Below are positions 8,194 through 14,807 of a stretch of DNA of 36,032 nucleotides, one piece after another (position 1 is the stretch's first letter; every line of letters starts with the position of its first letter). The notes beneath the pieces were generated by a model. The model was not told where the DNA came from and made no database searches. It was given only the letters and a program-made list of their open reading frames with translations. A program made the translations under genes and the position numbers. Source of the stretch: Candidatus Gastranaerophilales bacterium (GTDB lineage Bacteria > Cyanobacteriota > Vampirovibrionia > Gastranaerophilales > JANQFW01). The stretch covers positions 1 to 36,032 of the forward strand of contig JANQFW010000029.1 of the NCBI GenBank assembly GCA_028277625.1. Reading direction: 5' to 3'.

Positions 8194-8210
8194 TTTGTAA
8201 CATTACTTAA
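8194..8210. repeat. Left direct repeat flanking toxin-antitoxin pair
   Basis: TTTGTAACATTACTTAA here matches 16 of 17 bases of the copy at 8919-8935, in the same orientation. The two copies bracket the antitoxin-toxin operon almost exactly. Confidence 0.5.
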
Positions 8211-8216
8211 TGGAAA

Positions 8217-8546
8217 TTACTCTATTAGCAAAGAATCAGATTTTTCCAACTCTTCTACACTATCAGGCCACTTTCCGGATGAGTGCAAAATACGGATAAT
8301 TTCAATATAACCATTTTTCATACGGTAAACGGCAATATAAGGAGTATTTGTTACTATAAGCTCTCTTGTGCCAATAATTCTTCCGGGACGACCGATTTCT
8401 TTAAACTTTACAAGCTTATTTTCTATGGATACAAGGATTTTTTGCGTAATTTCTACTGATGCTTGGGGGTTATCATCGTAGATAAAATCTTCAATGCTTA
8501 ATAAATCCTGGATAGCTTGGGGGGATAGTCTAAATACGTTTTTCAC
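8217..8546 (-). CDS. parE: ParE/RelE-superfamily toxin
   Basis: 109 aa from GTG 8546, preceded by GGAAAAG, and overlapping the antitoxin stop by 17 nt. The upstream in-frame ATG at 8678 lies deep in the antitoxin gene and is rejected. The sequence VFRLSPQAIQDLLSIEDFI, then an Arg-rich stretch (GRPGRIIGTRELIV), TPYIAVYRMKNGYIEIIRIL and the end HSSGKWP follow the ParE pattern (helical hairpin, beta-sheet, terminal IIRILH motif). ParE toxins poison gyrase and RelE cleaves mRNA. ParE is favoured by the RHH partner. Typical length for the family. Translation is coupled to the antitoxin. Confidence 0.87.
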   Translation of the reverse strand: MKNVFRLSPQAIQDLLSIEDFIYDDNPQASVEITQKILVSIENKLVKFKEIGRPGRIIGTRELIVTNTPYIAVYRMKNGYIEIIRILHSSGKWPDSVEELEKSDSLLIE

Positions 8547-8793
8547 GACGCTTTTCCAATATGTCCAAGGCTTGATTGATTGTATAATATTCTCCATTAT
8601 CCAGAGATTTAATAGCCTGCTGAATACCTTCAATTTGCCATTTTTGAAGGTCAATATAGCCTTCCAAGGCTTCTTCAATTAAAACTGTTTGCGGTCTGCC
8701 GGTTGCTTCTGCCAGTGCGACAAGATCAGATTTTATTTGTCTTTTAAGCCTAAAAGATATTGGCTCTTTTTCTTGAGGATTTGGAGCTGTCAT
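8530..8793 (-). CDS. Ribbon-helix-helix antitoxin
   Basis: 87 aa from ATG 8793 with SD AAAGGA. A longer ATG at 8862 would overlap the predicted -35 box and is rejected. The N-terminus ISFRLKRQIKSDLVALAEAT then GRPQTVLIEEALEGYI is a CopG-type ribbon-helix-helix: a beta strand with basic residues that enters the DNA major groove, then two helices for dimerisation. The C-terminal half (KWQIEGIQQAIKSLDNGEYY) is the toxin-neutralising tail. First gene of the pair; the complex is expected to repress its own promoter. Confidence 0.87.
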   Translation of the reverse strand: MTAPNPQEKEPISFRLKRQIKSDLVALAEATGRPQTVLIEEALEGYIDLQKWQIEGIQQAIKSLDNGEYYTINQALDILEKRREKRI

Positions 8794-8834
8794 AATATTC
8801 AAATCCTTTCTCGTTAATTCATTACATATATTAC

Positions 8835-8862
8835 ATTGTATTGTATCTGGAGAAAAATTCAA
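8835..8862 (-). promoter_or_regulatory. Promoter of toxin-antitoxin operon
   Basis: Minus-strand TTGAAT (8857-8862) and TACAAT (8835-8840) are 16 nt apart. A second overlapping TACAAT precedes it, giving a tandem ATACAAT repeat that could be part of an RHH operator. Confidence 0.5.
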
Positions 8863-8918
8863 GACTAAAAATAAATTTTTTATATTTTTCGTAGGCTCTT
8901 GAAAAGTAAAAATACTAT

Positions 8919-8935
8919 CTTTGTAACATTGCTTA
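8919..8935. repeat. Right direct repeat flanking toxin-antitoxin pair
   Basis: TTTGTAACATTGCTTAA differs from the left copy (8194-8210) by one base. The stretch 8794-9230 otherwise contains only the TA promoter and the structured leader at 9120-9206. Confidence 0.5.
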
Positions 8936-9119
8936 ATAAATAAAAATGCCTTGGGTTTAAATAATTATTTGAGCTTTAAAAGAAACCATCTTATTTTTAA
9001 AAAGACAAAATTGAATATTTAATAAAATTAAAAATTATTTGTTGGCAATTTTTATCTACCTTGCATTTTTATAAATTCGAGTTTATTAGATAATACTGTT
9101 ATACTAACTCAGAAATACT

Positions 9120-9206
9120 TTTCAGATTGTTCAATCGTGTTAAAGCTAATAAAATAAGCTAAACTCTGAAAAGAGTAATCTGAAATTTAATTGATGAGCA
9201 GTATAT
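9120..9206 (+). repeat. Dispersed intergenic element, copy A (structured leader)
   Basis: TTAAAGCTAATAAAATA (9140-9156) recurs exactly at 22560-22576, and similarity continues weakly for about 50 nt (GAGTAATCT... TTTAATT... GAGCAG versus GAGGAGTCT... TTTTAATTAATTGAGTAG). Copy A also carries a 9-bp inverted repeat, TTTCAGATT (9120-9128) with AATCTGAAA (9177-9185), enclosing a small CTCT/AGAG hairpin. It lies directly upstream of the gene at 9231. Confidence 0.45.
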
Positions 9207-9230
9207 GTAATATAAAAGAAAGAGAAAAAG

Positions 9231-9836
9231 ATGTTAATTAAATCAACGAATTTAAATTACTCAAAAGTTAATTTACAAAAAGAGAAGAAAGAAGAAAACC
9301 TTGGCTTTAAAGCCGATAGCAAGGCTTTTGCTTATAAAGAGGGAGGCTTAAACTTAAATTTAAGCAGCTTAAATAGCTTGCACCCCAGCTTGGTGAAACA
9401 AAAATCCAGCCAACTCAATAAAAATTTGTCATTTCAAGGTAAAAAAGAAGTAAATAAAGCTTATAGTTATTATAAAACGGCTAAACAGTACCAAATATCA
9501 GAAGCGCAATTAAAACAAGACCTTGGTAATATTTTATATATTCAAGAAGAAAATAAAAATAATTCACATACAAAGGAAGAGCTTGTAAACACAGCATTAT
9601 CTACATTTAAAAAGGTTGACCAATTAGGTAAAACTTTAGATATAAAATGGTCTGAAGATGAAAATCCTAGTAGCATGGCTTGTTTGAAAGAAATAAATTT
9701 AGCTATTTCTTCTGCTCTTAATCCTACACAGTTAAGAAGTTTATCAGAATATGGATATTTGGGAATTTACCAAAGTCCGCCTAATTTAATTGATAATACT
9801 CCAGCTCCTCCAGCAGGACAATGCATCATCAATTAA
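9231..9836 (+). CDS. Hypothetical protein with F-x-G motif
   Basis: 201 aa, ATG 9231 after an AG-rich SD (GAAAGAGAAAAAG). No signal peptide or membrane helix. Lys/Asn/Ser-rich. The first 65 residues look disordered and contain NLGFKADS, then NLSFQGKKE at 65-73. Residues 75-190 are probably helical (YKTAKQYQISEAQLKQDLGN, then EELVNTALSTFKKVDQLGKTL). The end is Pro-rich (NTPAPPAGQCIIN). Function not recognised. It stands alone with its own terminator. The NLSFQG motif recurs in other orphan proteins of this window (see findings). Confidence 0.75.
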   Translation: MLIKSTNLNYSKVNLQKEKKEENLGFKADSKAFAYKEGGLNLNLSSLNSLHPSLVKQKSSQLNKNLSFQGKKEVNKAYSYYKTAKQYQISEAQLKQDLGNILYIQEENKNNSHTKEELVNTALSTFKKVDQLGKTLDIKWSEDENPSSMACLKEINLAISSALNPTQLRSLSEYGYLGIYQSPPNLIDNTPAPPAGQCIIN

Positions 9837-9922
9837 ATTAAATTACTACTGCAACTTTTAAAAAGTGATATGTCTTCTGAGCCCTAAGAGCTGAAAATAT
9901 TAAAAAGATACACTAAGCAATT

Positions 9923-9966
9923 AACAAATGGTTTCTGTGTCCAACAGGAGCCATTTTGTTTTTATT
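9923..9966 (+). terminator. Terminator after 201-aa protein
   Basis: Interrupted stem: ATGG...CTGT / ACAG...CCAT, extended by AACAA/TTGTT, followed by TTTTGTTTTTATT. Confidence 0.55.
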
Positions 9967-9986
9967 TATGGCTTAAATAAAATATC

Positions 9987-10559
9987 CTACTCTGAAGTAC
10001 AAACATCCCACGCCATAGATAGCAGATCCAGCGTATACTTATCCGCCAGAATCCATGCCTTGATTTCTTCTTGTGATATCTCAAGTACCTTAGACAGCCT
10101 TTCTATAACCGTACCTGACATTTTATACCTTCCTAAAATCATTCTATTTAATGTTATTTGATCATATTCAATTAACTTGCTTAATTTTGTCCTTGATAAT
10201 TGCTTTTCAAGTATCAATTTGTCAATTTTAGCTGTCAATATTGGGGACTTAGTAACTTTTGTTTTTTGTTGAGGTATTTTAACAGGCTCTGGCGGATTTT
10301 TTTTAGCAGCTAGAGCTTTTTTAATTATTTCACTTGGATATTTATCGGCAACAATCCAGCTTTCAAATTCTTCTTCACTTACTTCTAATATTGGTAATAT
10401 CTTGTTTTTTATGTTTTTAGAAAATGGAACCTTACCGTTAGCCATTTTGCTTAAAGTACCATTTGTGCAATTAATAAGCTTACATACTTTATAACGGGAT
10501 AAACCTTTACTATTTAAAATAGCATCTATTTTATTTTTTAATTCAAATAGTTTCATCAC
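9987..10559 (-). CDS. Double helix-turn-helix regulator, copy 1
   Basis: 190 aa with two homologous Cro/C1-like HTH units. Unit 1 (about 8-86) has KIDAILNSKGLSRYKVCKLI and ends ESWIVADKY. Unit 2 (about 109-183) has KIDKLILEKQLSRTKLSKLI and ends KAWILADKY. Each is LSR.K..KLI....TL..M..G followed by an LEVSEEE..WI.ADKY tail, joined by a Lys/Pro linker (PPEPVKIPQQKTKV). Such tandem HTH proteins normally bind DNA and could bridge two sites. SD AAGGG precedes ATG 10559. It diverges from the 57-aa gene at 10731. A 49-residue stretch (95-143) is identical to copy 2, but the first HTH is only about half identical. Family otherwise unrecognised. Confidence 0.85.
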   Translation of the reverse strand: MMKLFELKNKIDAILNSKGLSRYKVCKLINCTNGTLSKMANGKVPFSKNIKNKILPILEVSEEEFESWIVADKYPSEIIKKALAAKKNPPEPVKIPQQKTKVTKSPILTAKIDKLILEKQLSRTKLSKLIEYDQITLNRMILGRYKMSGTVIERLSKVLEISQEEIKAWILADKYTLDLLSMAWDVCTSE

Positions 10560-10565
10560 TTACCC

Positions 10566-10594
10566 TTGACACGTTTTTTAAAATGCGGTAATAT
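10566..10594 (+). promoter_or_regulatory. Plus promoter of cassette copy 1
   Basis: Perfect TTGACA (10566-10571), 17 nt, TAATAT (10589-10594). The same arrangement is conserved at 11548-11576 in copy 2. It drives the 57-aa gene through a leader of about 130 nt. Its -35 box abuts the SD of the divergent regulator gene. Confidence 0.7.
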
Positions 10595-10610
10595 AAAATC
10601 AATAAAGAAA

Positions 10611-10638
10611 AATATAAATTTAGAATTAAATTTTTCAA
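10611..10638 (-). promoter_or_regulatory. Minus promoter of cassette copy 1
   Basis: Minus-strand TTGAAA (10633-10638), 16 nt, TATATT (10611-10616), preserved in copy 2. The predicted start sites of the two opposing promoters are only a few bases apart, so each transcript crosses the other promoter. Confidence 0.5.
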
Positions 10639-10649
10639 AAAGATTTAAG

Positions 10650-10667
10650 CCCTAACTAAAATTAGGG
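10650..10667 (+). other. Conserved leader hairpin, copy 1
   Basis: CCCTAA (10650-10655) pairs with TTAGGG (10662-10667) over a 6-nt loop in the leader of the 57-aa gene. In copy 2 (11631-11650) one A-T pair becomes G-U and one pair is added outside, so pairing is kept while bases change. Confidence 0.5.
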
Positions 10668-10730
10668 AGACTTTTAAGTATATATACATTTAAACAATAC
10701 TACCACAAAATAATTTGGGGAATTTTTGAA

Positions 10731-10904
10731 GTGAAAAAGATTAAAAATGAACTTATTAAGGAGTTAACGGCTGATATGAACCGCTCAATAGCTGATATAG
10801 TAAAAATACTGTTAAACAATAAAGCTGATATATTGGACTTAAAAGAAGAAATAGCAAATATAAAAAATATACTAAAAGATAATGGCTGTATTGATAGAGC
10901 TTAA
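10731..10904 (+). CDS. 57-aa coiled-coil protein, copy 1
   Basis: Short gene: GTG 10731, GGGGA about 9 nt upstream, 58 codons to TAA. The protein starts MKKIKNELIKELTADMNRSI and goes on with a regular heptad stretch (IVKILLNNKADILDLKEEI then IKNILKD), predicted to be one long amphipathic helix, ending NGCIDRA. No signal peptide or membrane helix. It differs from copy 2 by one residue (I4 versus N4), with nearly all base changes synonymous, which shows selection on the protein. It diverges from the double-HTH gene. It could be a co-regulator, antitoxin or small effector; the sequence does not say which. Confidence 0.75.
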   Translation: MKKIKNELIKELTADMNRSIADIVKILLNNKADILDLKEEIANIKNILKDNGCIDRA

Positions 10905-10945
10905 CTATATTAATTTTTAATATTTGATGCTTTAATTTAGCAGCA

Positions 10946-11521
10946 CTAAGTATTGTACCCCTCTGTATTACAAACATCCCACGCCATATATAGTACTTCT
11001 AACGAATACTTATCAGCCAATACCCAAGCTTTAATGTCATCCTTCGATATTTCTAGAAATTCAGACAGTCTCTCTATAACAGTATCTGACATTTTGTAAG
11101 CACCCAAAATCATTCTATTTAATGTTATTTGATCATATTCAATTAATTTGCTTAATTTTGTCCTTGACAATTGCTTTTCAAGTATCAGTTTGTCAATTTT
11201 AGCTGTCAATATTGGGGACTTAGTGACTTTTGTTTTTTGTTGAGGTATTTCAACCGCATCTGGCGGATTTTTTTTAACAAATATAGACTTCTTTATTACT
11301 TCCTTATGATATTTATCTGCAATAATCCAGCTTTCAAGCTCTTCTTCACTTACTTCTAGTATTGGCATAAGTTTTTCTTTTGTTCGTTTTGTCATAGATT
11401 GTTTGCCATATATAATTCGGTTCAAATTGCTATCTTTATAATTAATCATTTGGCTTAGCTTATACTTAGACAAGCCCTTTCTTAACAGGATTTCTTCTAT
11501 TTTTTTTGTAACAATAAGCAT
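10946..11521 (-). CDS. Double helix-turn-helix regulator, copy 2
   Basis: 191 aa, paralogue of the gene at 9987-10559. HTH unit 1 (about 5-83) has KKIEEILLRKGLSKYKLSQM and a recognition region SNLNRIIYGKQSMT. Unit 2 (about 106-180) is nearly the copy 1 sequence (KIDKLILEKQLSRTKLSKLI, TLNRMILGAYKMS). The linker is KKNPPDAVEIPQQKTKV. Presumably a dimeric DNA-binding repressor. The predicted recognition helix of unit 1 differs from copy 1 while that of unit 2 is unchanged, so the two proteins should share one half of their operator specificity. ATG 11521 has only a weak SD. It diverges from the 57-aa gene at 11713. Confidence 0.85.
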   Translation of the reverse strand: MLIVTKKIEEILLRKGLSKYKLSQMINYKDSNLNRIIYGKQSMTKRTKEKLMPILEVSEEELESWIIADKYHKEVIKKSIFVKKNPPDAVEIPQQKTKVTKSPILTAKIDKLILEKQLSRTKLSKLIEYDQITLNRMILGAYKMSDTVIERLSEFLEISKDDIKAWVLADKYSLEVLYMAWDVCNTEGYNT

Positions 11522-11547
11522 TTTTTACTTAACCCATTTATTTATCC

Positions 11548-11576
11548 TTGACATTTTTTCAAAATTGAAGTAATAT
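11548..11576 (+). promoter_or_regulatory. Plus promoter of cassette copy 2
   Basis: TTGACA (11548-11553), 17 nt, TAATAT (11571-11576). Both boxes and the spacing equal copy 1 although the spacer sequence differs. Confidence 0.7.
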
Positions 11577-11630
11577 AAAATCAATAAAGAAAAATATAAA
11601 TTTAGAATTAAATTTTTCAAAAAGAATTAA

Positions 11631-11650
11631 TCCCTAGCTAAAATTAGGGA
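11631..11650 (+). other. Conserved leader hairpin, copy 2
   Basis: TCCCTAG/TTAGGGA stem with one G-U pair and a 6-nt loop, equivalent to 10650-10667 in copy 1. Confidence 0.45.
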
Positions 11651-11712
11651 AACTTTTAAGTATATATACATTTAAACAATACTACCACAAAATAATTTGG
11701 GGAATTTTTGAA

Positions 11713-11886
11713 GTGAAAAAGAATAAAAATGAACTTATTAAGGAGTTAACAGCCGATATGAACCGCTCAATAGCTGATATAGTAAAAATACTCTTAAATA
11801 ATAAAGCTGATATATTGGATTTAAAAGAAGAAATAGCAAATATAAAAAATATACTAAAAGATAATGGCTGTATTGACAGAGCTTAA
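11713..11886 (+). CDS. 57-aa coiled-coil protein, copy 2
   Basis: GTG 11713, same upstream GGGGA spacing as copy 1, 58 codons. The protein is identical to copy 1 except for N at position 4. The DNA differs at a handful of mostly third positions. Predicted to be a single amphipathic helix suited to self-association or pairing with the regulator. It points toward the end of arsS (convergent, 60 bp apart). No family recognised. Confidence 0.75.
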   Translation: MKKNKNELIKELTADMNRSIADIVKILLNNKADILDLKEEIANIKNILKDNGCIDRA

Positions 11887-11946
11887 TTTATTCAGTTTAA
11901 AGCGCAATATATCTTTTTAAAATCCAAAAATAAAATAATAGATTGT

Positions 11947-12903
11947 TTATGTCAAACTTCCAGTACAACTACTGCCGCTACCAGCACAACAAGCATAACA
12001 ATGCTCATGAAAAACAACAGGTAAATCTTGAAGGTCAGAAAGCTTAACTTTGCCTATATAGGGACTATCTGTTGGAATCCGCAGTCCCAGAGCCTGGTTA
12101 AAATCACAATCGTATATTTTACCTTGCCAGTCAACGCTTAACTGAGATAAGCACATTAAGTTTTTTAGATTGCTTGGATTGAATTTTGATTTTAATAAAG
12201 CCTTATAATCATCTATATTATCATTTTTGATTAAATCATCTTTAAAGCGCCCTATTGGCAAGTTTGTAATTGTATATAAATTATTAAAAACTATATCATA
12301 TTCGGATTTTAAGTATTGTTTATAAGCTTTTTTAAGCTCTTGTTGCTCAGGTGGGAGCTTTGCACCTCCTGGATTATAGACAAGGTTTAACTTTAAGTTT
12401 GTATTCTCTTGGCCGTACCCTAGTAAATTAAGCTTTTTTATTGATTCAATAGAGCTTTTAAAAACTTTATTCCCTCTTTGTTTATCAACATTTTCTTCCA
12501 AATAACAAGGCAAGGATGCTGTAAGCTCTATATTATTTTCTGCAAAGAACTCGCTTAGATGACTATATTCAGGCAGGTTTAAAATAACTAAATTTGTTCT
12601 TAAATTTATATTTCTTACTGAATTTATTAGTTTTAATTCTTTAATAAAATCTTTAATAAAAGGATTTATTTCTGGAGCACCGCCTGTTATATCAATAATA
12701 GAAATATTATTTTCCTGTGTAAATTGTAAAATATCCTGCATTACAGTCCAGCTCATTTGCTCTGTTCTATTGGGGCCAGACTGAAAGTGACAATGTTCAC
12801 AGTTTAAATTGCACTTATAGCCTACGTTTATCTGTAATGTGTTTATTGATTTTCTTTTTAAATTTTTATTAAAATTTTTAGTTTTATCAAAGCAGGTCGT
12901 CAT
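11947..12903 (-). CDS. arsS: Arsenosugar biosynthesis radical SAM protein
   Basis: 318 aa. Radical SAM cluster motif C31-x3-C35-x2-C38 (YKCNLNCEHCHFQSGP), then the SAM-binding ITGGAPEINP at 72-81. The C-terminus carries a Cys-rich motif (HEHCYACCAGSGSSCTGSLT) diagnostic of TIGR04167 ArsS. Some family members have selenocysteine in this tail, but here all positions are encoded as Cys. ArsS joins a 5'-deoxyadenosyl group from SAM to a dimethylated arsenical, the key arsenosugar step (known for the family). It lies 7 nt downstream of the TIGR04282 gene at the end of the coaD operon; the SD is weak. The partner genes arsM, TIGR04283 and the oxidoreductase lie 4-7 kb away. Confidence 0.93.
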   Translation of the reverse strand: MTTCFDKTKNFNKNLKRKSINTLQINVGYKCNLNCEHCHFQSGPNRTEQMSWTVMQDILQFTQENNISIIDITGGAPEINPFIKDFIKELKLINSVRNINLRTNLVILNLPEYSHLSEFFAENNIELTASLPCYLEENVDKQRGNKVFKSSIESIKKLNLLGYGQENTNLKLNLVYNPGGAKLPPEQQELKKAYKQYLKSEYDIVFNNLYTITNLPIGRFKDDLIKNDNIDDYKALLKSKFNPSNLKNLMCLSQLSVDWQGKIYDCDFNQALGLRIPTDSPYIGKVKLSDLQDLPVVFHEHCYACCAGSGSSCTGSLT

Positions 12904-12910
12904 TAAGTAT

Positions 12911-13522
12911 TTATCTTTCTAATTCTAAATATTTTACCCAATCATTTTCCGTATCAATGTCTCTTTTCTTATCTAGTATATGCAGTGGCAAATCGGTTTT
13001 AGCACAAACTTTTTTAACTTGTTTAAAAACAATTTCTGTTGACCATTTAACTTCTGAATTAAATATTTCTTTAACTTTTTCAATATATTTAGTATTAATT
13101 CCAAATAGGTAAAATCCTCCGTCATCTGTGGGACCAATAACCGCAGGTGAGGAGTCAAGGGTATAAAAAGCTTTTTTTATATCGATACTGGTAAGCTCAG
13201 GACAATCAGAGCCTATCACTATTATTTTTTCAGGATTTAATAGACTTGCTTCGCTAAAAGAATTAATTAATTTACCTCCCAAGTCATCGCCTTGCTGAAT
13301 TTTAGTATCAATATTGTAATGTGCAAAGTATTTCTGATTAGAATCTGGTGTTATATATATTATGCTTTTCCAAAAAGAACTATCTTTTACTTCCAGAAGC
13401 GTTGTTTTTAATAATTCTGAATAAATTTTTGCTGCATTATTCATCCCCATTGTTTTACCGATCCTGGTTTTTACTTTTCCAGGCTCTGGCGATTTTGCAA
13501 AAATTAGCAGTATATTGCTCAT
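12911..13522 (-). CDS. Arsenosugar-type glycosyltransferase (TIGR04282-like)
   Basis: 203 aa, GT-A fold nucleotidyl/glycosyltransferase. Motifs: IFAKSPEPGKVKTRIG (4-23 region, nucleotide binding with Lys and Arg), IGSDCPELT (metal-binding Asp), GPTDDGGFYLFG, SEVKWST, and the closing DIDTENDW. All are characteristic of TIGR04282, a family paired with arsenosugar genes. The substrate is unproven. Located between arsS (7-nt gap) and the coiled-coil gene (13-nt gap), so it is cotranscribed with them. Confidence 0.87.
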   Translation of the reverse strand: MSNILLIFAKSPEPGKVKTRIGKTMGMNNAAKIYSELLKTTLLEVKDSSFWKSIIYITPDSNQKYFAHYNIDTKIQQGDDLGGKLINSFSEASLLNPEKIIVIGSDCPELTSIDIKKAFYTLDSSPAVIGPTDDGGFYLFGINTKYIEKVKEIFNSEVKWSTEIVFKQVKKVCAKTDLPLHILDKKRDIDTENDWVKYLELER

Positions 13523-13535
13523 AGCTTATGTATTT

Positions 13536-14144
13536 TTACTTGCAGTGCTCTTCAGCTTTTTGAGCTGCAGAACTAACTTGTGCAAGTATGCTTTTCTGTT
13601 CATTTATTAAAACAGCTGATTCAGCTTTCATTTGAGCAAGGTGTTGTTGCCCATTTCTTACTATATTATGCAGGTTTGTAAGATCTTCGTTTAAATTGCA
13701 TAAAACGGTTTCTGCATAATGGTCAGCGCCTTCTCTAATTGTTATTGATTGCTTTATAGCAGCAGCTTTAATCAATTCTGCATCCTCTTTTGCTTGATGC
13801 TGCATTAATTCACATTCAGAAATAACTTGCTGCCTAATTTTATCAGCTTCTGATTGTACTGCTTTTAATAGCTCTGACTCACTTAAAAGGTTTTCAGCCT
13901 GATGTTTTGCATCTATTAAAAGTTGATTTCCTCTTTGTTGAGCTTCCATATATATATCATCACGTTTATTAATAATATTATGAGCTTCTTTTACTTCTGC
14001 CGGGATTAAAACATAAATTTTTTCAATAATGCTAGAAAGCTTATCTTCATGAATCATTACAAATGGTGTTAAAGGCATTTTAAATGACTTTGCAATAAGC
14101 TCATGTATTTTTTCTAAACATTTGTAGATATTATTGGTGCCCAT
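13536..14144 (-). CDS. Cdv3/DivIVA-like coiled-coil protein
   Basis: 202 aa, cytoplasmic. The N-terminal region (KMPLTPFVMIHEDKLSSIIE, then IPAEVKEAHNIINKRDDI) matches the P-L-T...DE..L...L..LP.ai.EA pattern of proteins next to coaD in cyanobacteria and some Firmicutes (Cdv3/DivIVA-like). Residues 65-200 form an almost uninterrupted coiled coil rich in Ala/Gln/Glu. In cyanobacteria Cdv3 acts in division-site placement. That role is inferred here. Ends close to TIGR04282, and starts 4 nt after coaD. Confidence 0.65.
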   Translation of the reverse strand: MGTNNIYKCLEKIHELIAKSFKMPLTPFVMIHEDKLSSIIEKIYVLIPAEVKEAHNIINKRDDIYMEAQQRGNQLLIDAKHQAENLLSESELLKAVQSEADKIRQQVISECELMQHQAKEDAELIKAAAIKQSITIREGADHYAETVLCNLNEDLTNLHNIVRNGQQHLAQMKAESAVLINEQKSILAQVSSAAQKAEEHCK

Positions 14145-14148
14145 AAAG

Positions 14149-14631
14149 TTAAATCTCCCTATTTAAATTATTAAAGTAATTATTTACTGACTCCGGTACA
14201 AGTTTAGAAATGTCTCCTCCTAGCATAGACACTTCTTTTACAATACTCGAGGAAAGAAATGTATTTTCTGTATTTGATACTAAAAATAATGTTTCCATTT
14301 CAGGGCTTAAGTTTTTATTCATTTGCGCCATCTGCATTTCATACTCAAAGTCTGTTACTGCTCGTAAGCCTCTTACAAGTACTTGTGCATTCTTTTTTTT
14401 AGCATATTCTACTATTAATCCATTAAAGCTATCCACTTCCACATTAGAAATATCTTTTACAGACTCCCTTATTAAATTTAACTTTGTTTCATAATCCAAA
14501 AAACCTTTTTTAGAAGGATTTGTTAATACTGCAATAATAACTTTATCAAAAAGTCTTGCAGCTCTATTTAAAACGTCTATATGTCCGTTAGTTATAGGAT
14601 CAAAGCTTCCAGGATAAATTGCTGTGGTCAA
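14149..14631 (-). CDS. coaD: Phosphopantetheine adenylyltransferase
   Basis: 160 aa, normal length. Nucleotidyltransferase motif AIYPGSFDPITNGHIDV (T/HxGH), VRGLRAVTDFEYEMQM and SSSIVKEV are diagnostic of CoaD, which makes dephospho-CoA from 4'-phosphopantetheine and ATP. The start is TTG 14631 with GGAAA about 7 nt upstream. No ATG is available. First gene of the minus operon that continues to arsS. Confidence 0.97.
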   Translation of the reverse strand: MTTAIYPGSFDPITNGHIDVLNRAARLFDKVIIAVLTNPSKKGFLDYETKLNLIRESVKDISNVEVDSFNGLIVEYAKKKNAQVLVRGLRAVTDFEYEMQMAQMNKNLSPEMETLFLVSNTENTFLSSSIVKEVSMLGGDISKLVPESVNNYFNNLNREI

Positions 14632-14807
14632 TGTTTTTCCAATCTTGATTGTCTTTTCATCATTTAATATTATATAGAATATTATCCATCATAAATGAAA
14701 TTTTTGTTATTATTTCCTTATATTTCTTTGTATAGTTTACAATTTTTAATTATTATATGTTATAAGGTAGAAATAACAAATTTTTTAGATTGAAATAGGA
14801 CCTTAAT

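Larger units (their letters stand above)
9987..11886. repeat. Tandem duplication of regulator / 57-aa cassette
   Basis: Two direct copies, 9987-10904 and 10946-11886, with period about 960-980 bp. Each holds a minus double-HTH gene, a roughly 170-bp divergent control region and a plus 57-aa gene. The control region and the 57-aa gene are almost identical, as is the second half of the regulator. The first half of the regulator has diverged strongly. A 41-bp gap with a weak AT hairpin (ATATTAA/TTAATAT, 10907-10923) joins the copies. Confidence 0.9.

Noticed and set aside
8217-8678. Long start of the ParE-like gene at 8678
   Set aside because: It would run through most of the antitoxin gene. 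GTG 8546 has an SD-like site and gives a normal ParE length.
9928-10161. 77-codon plus-strand ORF antisense to the copy 1 regulator
   Set aside because: Shadow of the HTH gene on the opposite strand, with no SD and no sensible protein.
9987-11886. CRISPR-like repeat array
   Set aside because: Only two copies, about 960 bp apart, and both contain protein-coding genes.
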